From: Thermoanaerobaculia bacterium
GTDB taxonomy: Bacteria; Acidobacteriota; Thermoanaerobaculia; Multivoradales; Multivoraceae
DNA: 63,788 nucleotides
NCBI GenBank assembly: GCA_022822365.1
Contig: JAJEBV010000013.1
Location: forward strand, 1-63,788
Direction: 5' to 3'
Made by a program: the position numbers and the translations under genes. The notes beneath the pieces were generated by a model, which was not told the DNA's origin, searched no databases, and saw only the letters and a list, made by a program, of their open reading frames with translations. This document shows, in pieces, positions 57,955 through 63,788 of the stretch; within the stretch, counting starts at the first letter, position 1; the number at the start of each line of letters is the position of its first letter.

Positions 57955-58737
57955 GTGACCTCGTTCCGCGACCGCTACGGCGGCTGGGCACTCGTCGCCG
58001 GCGCCTCGGAGGGCCTGGGCGCCGCGTTCGCGGAGTGCCTCGCCGAGCGCGGCATGGACCTCGTGCTGATCGCCCGGCGCGAGGCCTTGCTCGACGACCT
58101 GGCGGGACGGCTTCGCGAGCGCTACGGCGTCGAGGTGCGTCCGGTGGCGATGGACCTCGCCAGTCCCGATCTCGCGGACGCTCTCGTTGCCGCCACCGCG
58201 GACCTCGACCTGGGCGTGCTCGTCTACAACGCGGCCTTCGTGCCGGTGGGTCGATTCGTCGCCGCCGACGCCGATGCGCTCGAGCGGGCGGTGGACGTCA
58301 ATGTCCGGGCGCCCGTCGTCATGCTGCACACGCTGCTGCCGGGTCTCGAGCGGCGCGGCCGGGGCGCGGTGATCCTGATGTCCTCCCTGGCGGGCCTGCA
58401 GGGGACGCCGCGGGTCGCGGCCTACGCCGCCACCAAGGCCTTCAACGCGATCCTCGGCGAGGGCCTGTGGCAGGAGGTTCGCGAGCAGGGCGTCGACGTC
58501 GTCGCCTGCTGCGCCGGCGCGGTCGAGACGCCGGGCTACCTGCGTTCGGGGAAGGGCCGCGTGCCGGGCATGCTCGATCCCGAGACGGTGGCGCGGCGAA
58601 CGCTCGACGCGCTCGGCAAGGGTCCAAGGTTCGTGCCGGGGCTGGTCAACCGCCTGGTCGCCGTGTTGCTCACGCGCCTGCTGCCGCGCGGGGCGGCGAT
58701 CCGGCTGATGGCGGGGAACACCGGCGACATCGGCTAA
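57955..58737 (+). CDS. Short-chain dehydrogenase/reductase
   Basis: This 260-residue SDR has GASEGLG at residues 16-22, YNAAF in place of NNAG (~91-95), Ser143/144 in LMSSLAG and the catalytic Tyr157-x-x-x-Lys161 (YAATK). ARRE after the second strand suggests NADPH. It resembles the DltE/YqjQ-like group and steroid-dehydrogenase-like enzymes of unknown substrate. Start GTG 57955 is used because upstream codons lack SDR sequence. It is divergent from the sulfatase gene and convergent with a serine hydrolase gene, with a large palindrome directly after its stop codon. Confidence 0.88.
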   Translation: MTSFRDRYGGWALVAGASEGLGAAFAECLAERGMDLVLIARREALLDDLAGRLRERYGVEVRPVAMDLASPDLADALVAATADLDLGVLVYNAAFVPVGRFVAADADALERAVDVNVRAPVVMLHTLLPGLERRGRGAVILMSSLAGLQGTPRVAAYAATKAFNAILGEGLWQEVREQGVDVVACCAGAVETPGYLRSGKGRVPGMLDPETVARRTLDALGKGPRFVPGLVNRLVAVLLTRLLPRGAAIRLMAGNTGDIG

Positions 58738-58878
58738 CTGGGTGCGCGGGTCTTCTGACCCGCCCGCGGGTGGAGCCGCGGAGCGGCGGAGCCCGAGCAG
58801 AAGGCCGCCGGCCAAAGGCCGGCGACGATACTGGCCGCCGCCTACGGCGGCAGCGGGTCAGAAGACCCGCGCACCCAG
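58738..58878. repeat. Cloverleaf-type palindromic element
   Basis: The first 26 bases (58738-58763, starting CTGGGTGCGCGGGTC) are the exact reverse complement of the last 26 (58853-58878). Inside are three perfect hairpins: GCCGC-GGA-GCGGC (58775-58787), GCCGGCC-AAA-GGCCGGC (58807-58823) and GCCGCCG-CCTA-CGGCGGC (58834-58851). The element starts right after the SDR stop codon, between convergent genes, so it could terminate transcription from both sides. Partial copies occur at three other gaps. Confidence 0.85.
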
Positions 58879-58907
58879 AGCAACGACATCACCCGGTGTG
58901 AGTCGCT

Positions 58908-60650
58908 CTATCGCCGGTCGAACCGCAACCGCCGCACCCGCGACGAATCGCTGATGTAGAGGGTCGTCACCCTGCCGTCGGCGTCCCTCTCGAAGCGTGC
59001 GGGCCATGCTACGAAGGTGGCGAACAGTGCACGGGCCGGGAACCTCTCCAGCAGCGGATCGCTCAGTTCGAAAGCGTCCTCGAACAGGGGCTCGAGAGGG
59101 CGCGGCTTTTCGAGCGGACGGCGGAACACGAGCTTGCCGTCCTGGAACTCGACCGAGTACGTCACGTCGAGTTCGTCACTCGTGTAGGAGCCGACGTACT
59201 CCGCCAGCTCCTCGGGCGTCGGAGTGACCGCCGGCATCGCCCGGTAGCGGCGCTTCGGATCGTCCGCCAGGATCGCCGTTCTGGTGCCGTCCTCGTCCGC
59301 GTGGAACGCGACGACGAGGTCGGACAGGCCGACCGCGAACCGGTCCTCGCCCAGAGGCCTCGTTCTCACCGCGCCGAAGTAGAGCCCGCCGTTTCGGACG
59401 CTGATCCGGACCATCGAGTCGGTACGGGTATGGAGGTAGGGGTCTGCCCAGCGTTCCAGGTCTTCCAGCGGGACCTCGACGCTCGGCTGCGGACTCTCCG
59501 CGTCCGCGGCCTCGTCGTCCGGCCCTAGGAAGACGTCGATCGCGCGGCGACCGATCGCGACCGGACTGATGTCGCCGTGATTGCAAAGGAGAGCGAGTGA
59601 CAGGCGGTCGCGGTCGGGATAGCGGGCCAGCCAGGCCCGGTAGCCGGCGGTGCCGCCGCTGTGAGCGATCTCGCGTTCGCCGCGGTACTCGCCGATCTGG
59701 AGGCCGAGCGCGTAGTCGTTCTCGGTCCCGTCGTTGAAGCGTCCCGGAGTCTCCAGCAGGTCGACGAATCGCTGCCCGAGGACGTTCGGCTCGTAGAGCT
59801 CCTGGTTCCAGCGCTGCAGATCGCCCACCGTCGTCAGCAGGCCGCCGTTACCGAAGACCTCGGTGTTCGACATGTTCGTGTGGAGTCCGCCGCTCCTGCC
59901 GGTTCCGTAGGCCGTGGCGCGACCCTTGACGATCTGCGTGAAGTCGTCCCGCCAGAGCGTGCTCGCCATGCCCAGCGGGCCGAAGATCCGCTCGGTCGTG
60001 AACTCGTTGAACGACTGGCCCGAGACGCGCTCGGCGAGCACGACGCTCAGGATGTACGGAGCGTTGCTGTACAGGTACTCCTCGCCTGGCGGGAAGTTGA
60101 GATCCCGCTGCCGGGCCATGAGGGCCAGGATCTCGGCGTTCGTGTGCACGGCAAAGCCGTCGGGCCGCCCGCGGAGAGCGACCAGCGGACGGAACGTCCT
60201 GAGTCCGCTGGTGTGGGTCAGGAGGTGGCGGATCGTGATCGGCGCGCCGAAGTCCGGCAGTTCGGGAAGGTACTTGCGCACCGGGTCGTCGAGCGAGAGC
60301 TCGCCGTCGAGCGCGAGGAGCACGATCGCCGCGGCGGTGAACTGCTTGGAGACCGAGCCGGCCTCGAAGATCGTCTCGGGCGTGATGGCCGCTGGCTGCT
60401 CCAGGTGGGCCATGCCGAATCCGCGGGCGTAGACGTTCTCGCCGGCCCTGGTGATGGAGACGGCGCAGCCGGCCGTGTCGTCCCGGTCCCAGAGCTTGAA
60501 GACCGCGTCGACCTGCTCCGCCACCGTTGACGGCGACTCCTCGACGTTCTGAGCCGAAGCGCCGGCGCAGACCGCCAGGCCGAGGAGCAGATACCCCAGG
60601 AGGGTCCGGCGCCGGCGTGTGTTCGGGTGACGGAGAGGGTCATTCCTCAT
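58908..60650 (-). CDS. Beta-lactamase-fold serine hydrolase, exported
   Basis: The 580-residue protein has a signal peptide (LLGYLLLGLAVCAGASA), Ser99-Val-Ser-Lys102 as the SxxK motif, YLYSNAPYILS as YxN and IAHSGGTAGYRA as HxG. The C-terminal ~220 residues (LAEYVGSYTSDELDVTYSVE) resemble the extra domain of the related enzyme at 11521-12999, and the two are paralogues of moderate similarity. Likely activities are D-aminopeptidase, D-Ala carboxypeptidase or esterase. It is divergent from the S9 peptidase gene (49 bases), so both could answer to a shared promoter region for peptide use. Confidence 0.85.
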   Translation of the reverse strand: MRNDPLRHPNTRRRRTLLGYLLLGLAVCAGASAQNVEESPSTVAEQVDAVFKLWDRDDTAGCAVSITRAGENVYARGFGMAHLEQPAAITPETIFEAGSVSKQFTAAAIVLLALDGELSLDDPVRKYLPELPDFGAPITIRHLLTHTSGLRTFRPLVALRGRPDGFAVHTNAEILALMARQRDLNFPPGEEYLYSNAPYILSVVLAERVSGQSFNEFTTERIFGPLGMASTLWRDDFTQIVKGRATAYGTGRSGGLHTNMSNTEVFGNGGLLTTVGDLQRWNQELYEPNVLGQRFVDLLETPGRFNDGTENDYALGLQIGEYRGEREIAHSGGTAGYRAWLARYPDRDRLSLALLCNHGDISPVAIGRRAIDVFLGPDDEAADAESPQPSVEVPLEDLERWADPYLHTRTDSMVRISVRNGGLYFGAVRTRPLGEDRFAVGLSDLVVAFHADEDGTRTAILADDPKRRYRAMPAVTPTPEELAEYVGSYTSDELDVTYSVEFQDGKLVFRRPLEKPRPLEPLFEDAFELSDPLLERFPARALFATFVAWPARFERDADGRVTTLYISDSSRVRRLRFDRR

Positions 60651-60699
60651 GTTTCGATCTCCTCTGCCTGATCAGGATCGCAAGGCCGAGCACGATACG

Positions 60700-62805
60700 A
60701 TGCTACGCCCGATGACGCACAACCCGAGGCGGTACCTGGGTGGCGGCAGCCCCAGGCCACGGCCCCTTGTGTTCCTGGCTGCCGCCCTCGTCGCGTCCGC
60801 CGGCTTCGCCGCGGACAAGCGGCCCATGACGATTGTCGACCTGATCGACGTACCGGGGATCGGCAGTCCGCGCATCTCGCCGGACGGCGGCCAGCTCCTC
60901 TACACCCGCAGCGACACGGACTGGAAGGAGAACGGCCGCACCACCCACATCCGCCGGATCGGGATGGACGGCACGGGAGACGTCCGGTTGACCTACGGCG
61001 AGAAGGGGGAGCGTAGTCCGCGCTGGTCCCCGGACGGGAACTACGTGGCGTTTCTCGCCACCCGTGGCGAGGAGGACACGACGCAGATCCATCTCCTGCC
61101 GAACGGGGGCGGGGAAGCGTCTCCGTTGACCAGCCACGAGACTTCCGTTCAGAGCTTCGAGTTCTCGCCGGACGGCGAGCACATCTTCTTCGTCGCCTCC
61201 GACCCGGAGACTCCCGAGGAGAAGAAGAAGGACGAACTGAAGGACGACGTCTTCGCCTTCGACGAGGACTACAAGCAGCGCCACCTCTTCCGGGTCGCCT
61301 GGACCGGCGAGGACCGGGGGAGTGTCGAGAGGATCACGGAGGGCGACTTCTCCGTCGTCGGCTTCCGAATCTCGGCGGACGGCGCGCGGATCGCGCACCA
61401 CCGGGCGCCCTCGCCGCTCTTCGACAACCGCGACGAGGGCGAGGTCTGGCTCATGGACGCCGACGGCGGCAACGCCGTCCAGCTCACCGACAACACGGTG
61501 ACCGAGTCCGGCGCCGAGCTGTCGCCGGACGGGCAGTGGGTGCTGTTCACGTCCACGTCCAGCGCCGATCTGGAGACCTACTACAACGGCAACATCTTCG
61601 TGGTGCCGGCCGCCGGCGGAGCGCACCGTCTGCTGTACGAGGACATGCCGCACGAGGTCAACGGCGCCCGCTGGGCGGACGACGGCACGATCTACTTCAC
61701 CGCGAACACCGGGGTGCGCAACCAGCTCTTCCACGCCGCGGTCGGCGATTCTCAGCCTGTGCCGCTCACCGAGGGCGACCACGCGCTGGGCTCCTGGAGC
61801 TACTCGAAGGACGCGGGTCTGCACGCCTTCGGGATCAACCGCCGCGAGAACGCCGGCGACATCCACGTGATGCCGGCCGGCGGCGGGGCTCCGACCAAGG
61901 TGACCGCCGCCTACGACTATCTCGACGAGACCTTCCTGCTGCCCCGCCAGGAAGCGATCCGCTGGCCGGGCGAGGACGGCGTCGAAGTCGAGGGTCTCCT
62001 CTACTACCCGCTCGACTACGAGGAGGGCAACCGGTACCCCGTGGTCGTGCAGACGCACGGCGGCCCGGCGGCCTCCGACAAGTTCGGCTTCGGCCGCTGG
62101 TCCAACTACGTCCAGGTGCTGGCGGCCCGCGGCTACTTCGTCTTCAAGCCGAACTACCGTGGGAGCACCGGCTACGGGGATCCCTTCCTGCGCGACATGG
62201 TCGGCCACTACTTCCACCAGGCGCATCTCGACGTGATGACCGGAGTCGACCACCTGATCGAGCTTGGGCTGGTGGACGGCGACCGCATGGCCAAGATGGG
62301 CTGGAGCGGCGGCGGTCACATGACGAACAAGATCATCACCCACACCGACCGCTTCAAGGCCGCGTCCTCGGGCGCCGGCGCGGTGAACTGGATCTCGATG
62401 TACGGCCAGAGCGACGTGCGGACCTACCGCACCCCCTGGTTCGGGGGCACTCCGTGGCAGGAGGACGCCCCCATCGGCGTCTACTGGGAGAACTCGCCGC
62501 TCCGGGACATCTACAAGGTGACGACTCCGACCCTCGTCCTGGTGGGGGAGAACGACGTTCGGGTGCCGCCTCCCCAGTCGGTCGAGCTCTACCGGGCGCT
62601 GAAGGCAAACGGCGTGGACACCCACCTCTACATCGCGCCGCGCGAACCCCACGGCTGGCGGGAGCTCCGCCACGAACTGTTCAAGGTGAACGTGGAGATC
62701 GACTGGTTCGAACGCCACGTCCGGGGCATCGAGTACGAGTGGGAGACGGCTCCGGGGTCGGAAGACGACGAGGCAGTCGAGGAGACCGGCGAGAGCACCG
62801 GCTAG
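60700..62805 (+). CDS. S9 family prolyl oligopeptidase-like peptidase
   Basis: The protein has about 701 residues. A signal peptide (LVFLAAALVASAGFA) is followed by a seven-bladed beta-propeller built from repeats such as RSPRWSPDGNYVAFLATRGE and SFEFSPDGEHIFFVASDPE. The C-terminal alpha/beta hydrolase has the nucleophile in MGWSGGGHMTNK, Asp in LVLVGENDVRVPP and His in REPHGWRE. It resembles dipeptidyl-peptidase IV / acylaminoacyl-peptidase-like enzymes that trim oligopeptides in the periplasm. Start ATG 60700 or 60712; the ribosome site is weak. It fits with the peptide-type ABC importer genes in the window. Confidence 0.9.
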   Translation: MLRPMTHNPRRYLGGGSPRPRPLVFLAAALVASAGFAADKRPMTIVDLIDVPGIGSPRISPDGGQLLYTRSDTDWKENGRTTHIRRIGMDGTGDVRLTYGEKGERSPRWSPDGNYVAFLATRGEEDTTQIHLLPNGGGEASPLTSHETSVQSFEFSPDGEHIFFVASDPETPEEKKKDELKDDVFAFDEDYKQRHLFRVAWTGEDRGSVERITEGDFSVVGFRISADGARIAHHRAPSPLFDNRDEGEVWLMDADGGNAVQLTDNTVTESGAELSPDGQWVLFTSTSSADLETYYNGNIFVVPAAGGAHRLLYEDMPHEVNGARWADDGTIYFTANTGVRNQLFHAAVGDSQPVPLTEGDHALGSWSYSKDAGLHAFGINRRENAGDIHVMPAGGGAPTKVTAAYDYLDETFLLPRQEAIRWPGEDGVEVEGLLYYPLDYEEGNRYPVVVQTHGGPAASDKFGFGRWSNYVQVLAARGYFVFKPNYRGSTGYGDPFLRDMVGHYFHQAHLDVMTGVDHLIELGLVDGDRMAKMGWSGGGHMTNKIITHTDRFKAASSGAGAVNWISMYGQSDVRTYRTPWFGGTPWQEDAPIGVYWENSPLRDIYKVTTPTLVLVGENDVRVPPPQSVELYRALKANGVDTHLYIAPREPHGWRELRHELFKVNVEIDWFERHVRGIEYEWETAPGSEDDEAVEETGESTG

Positions 62806-62917
62806 CGCCGCCAAACCCGTCGCAGACTCCGTGTTTGGCCCCAGCCCCGACCTCACCATGACCCTCCGCCGCATCACTTGCTTCGCTGCGTTCTACGGCG
62901 CAGGCTCCTGATCGGGG

Positions 62918-63652
62918 ATGGATGCGCGCGAGACCGCCGGGACGGCGGGGAGTGAACAAGGGAGCACGAAGGGGCCGAAGATCCCGGTTGCGGTCTTCGT
63001 CGTTCTCGCCGTCGGCCTCCAGGCCGCGGCCTGGAACGTGGTGAGCTACCGGCTGCACGGGGACGTCGATCCGATCTACTTCGTGCTCAGCCTGTTTCTG
63101 TCGATCAACCTGCTGATCTGCTACTGGGAGGCCTGCCTCTACCTGCGGCGCGACTACATCGCGCAGCGGGCGGAGTACTGGCGGGAACGCGGCGCGGCGG
63201 CCGGCCGGCCGGCGGCCATCCTGTTCCTGTTCTCCGGGATCCCGGTCGGGAAGATCCTGTCGCCGACGGCATGGGCGGATGTCTGGGCTGCCTACTGCGT
63301 GTACGACGACGCCTACACGGACCGGCGGACGTTCGGCTTCAACTGCGACGTGGGCAACGGCTTCGCCACGCCGATTCCGTCGATGGTGCTGCTGGGGTCA
63401 CTGACCACCGGTTTCCTGCCGGCCGTCGTCGCGGGGATCCTCGGGGTCGCGCTGTTCTGGCAGTGGGTCTACGTCAGCTCGCTCTACATGGTGAGCTTCT
63501 ACATCTCCGGCGGGCACCGGGCGATCGGCCGGCTGGATCGACTCCTCTGGGTGTGGGCGCCCAACACGGTGTGGGTTGTCGTCCCGATGTTCGGGCTGTA
63601 CGTGTCGGTGCGGCTGATCCTCGACGGTACGTACGGCGTGCTGGGCCGCTAG
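62918..63652 (+). CDS. Multi-pass membrane protein of unknown function
   Basis: This 244-residue protein has about five hydrophobic segments (PVAVFVVLAVGLQAAAWNVV, FVLSLFLSINLLICYWEACL, MVLLGSLTTGFLPAVVAGIL, VALFWQWVYVSSLYMVSFYI, NTVWVVVPMFGLYVSVRLIL). A conserved-looking loop (WAAYCVYDDAYTDRRTFGFN then CDVGNGFATPIPS) lies between the second and third. No family is recognised. It stands alone after the S9 peptidase gene. The remaining 136 bases of the window after it show no gene. Confidence 0.6.
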   Translation: MDARETAGTAGSEQGSTKGPKIPVAVFVVLAVGLQAAAWNVVSYRLHGDVDPIYFVLSLFLSINLLICYWEACLYLRRDYIAQRAEYWRERGAAAGRPAAILFLFSGIPVGKILSPTAWADVWAAYCVYDDAYTDRRTFGFNCDVGNGFATPIPSMVLLGSLTTGFLPAVVAGILGVALFWQWVYVSSLYMVSFYISGGHRAIGRLDRLLWVWAPNTVWVVVPMFGLYVSVRLILDGTYGVLGR

Positions 63653-63788
63653 CCCGCATGTTTCACCGGCTCGGGCGTGAGGGCTGAGTTCGGGGTGGGC
63701 AGTCCCCTTGAATGCCGTCCTGGTCTGTCGGTGGCTGGTCAGGTGTCCTGCGGAGTCGGAGTCGGTTCATTTCGGCGTCGGAGTGGCT

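Noticed and set aside
63653..63788. Last 136 bases searched for the start of another gene
   Set aside because: Only a nine-codon frame (from 63658) and featureless sequence are present.

Overview
The window is a 63.8 kb piece of a high-GC Gram-negative chromosome. Two large TonB-dependent receptors, one with an N-terminal carboxypeptidase-regulatory-like domain, sit beside Planctomycetes-style PSD1 (DUF1549/DUF1553) and DUF1501 proteins. Sulfatases, a DUF2911 protein, penicillin-binding-protein-like serine hydrolases and many type II toxin-antitoxin (TA) genes are also present. This mix fits Acidobacteriota best (inference from gene content; no rRNA, tRNA or other marker gene is visible). I saw no CRISPR array, integrase or prophage.

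Layout. 1-2.1 kb: right end of an IS3-family element, a membrane-anchored protein with a VMO-I-like motif, a small lipoprotein, a frameshifted HigA-type antitoxin relic and a coiled-coil membrane protein. 2.3-6.4 kb: exported repeat protein, SDR oxidoreductase, polysaccharide deacetylase and an RHH/RelE TA pair. 6.6-9.8 kb: TonB receptor and an exported NTF2-like protein. 9.9-13.9 kb: N-acyl-D-amino-acid deacylase, serine hydrolase and serine/threonine-dehydratase-type PLP enzyme, plausibly a D-amino-acid or D-peptide salvage set. 14.0-18.6 kb: an ABC membrane domain without ATPase, a c-type cytochrome/copper-monooxygenase-like protein and an ADP-ribosylglycohydrolase. 18.7-22.9 kb: second TonB receptor and an enterochelin-esterase-like hydrolase. 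22.9-30.3 kb: ABC exporters, including a truncated copy joined head-on to a truncated GH32 gene, and a BrnT/BrnA TA pair. 30.4-33.9 kb: peptide-type binding protein with two permeases but no ATPases.

34.0-41.7 kb is a defence island, visibly less GC-rich than its flanks. It holds a cytosine-5 methyltransferase, a putative PD-(D/E)XK endonuclease and a Shedu-type nuclease in one tightly packed operon. A divergent vsr gene and a Gabija-like pair (UvrD-like helicase plus OLD-type ATPase/TOPRIM) follow; the ATPase gene is frameshifted. 41.8-43.1 kb is a cluster of orphan or eroded antitoxin genes.

43.3-63.7 kb is catabolic: two formylglycine-type sulfatases, a class III aminotransferase, a Tat-exported agarase-like protein, an operon of PSD1 protein, DUF1501 protein and sodium/solute symporter, a second SDR, a second serine hydrolase, an S9 peptidase and a multi-pass membrane protein. 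A RES/Xre TA pair is embedded here. The likely theme is breakdown and import of sulfated polysaccharides and peptides, using TonB receptors and sodium symport.

Four intergenic sites share the end sequence CTGGGTGCGC. The best one, between convergent genes at 58738-58878, folds on paper into a cloverleaf closed by a perfect 26-bp stem. All family calls come from reading motifs by eye; no database search was possible.
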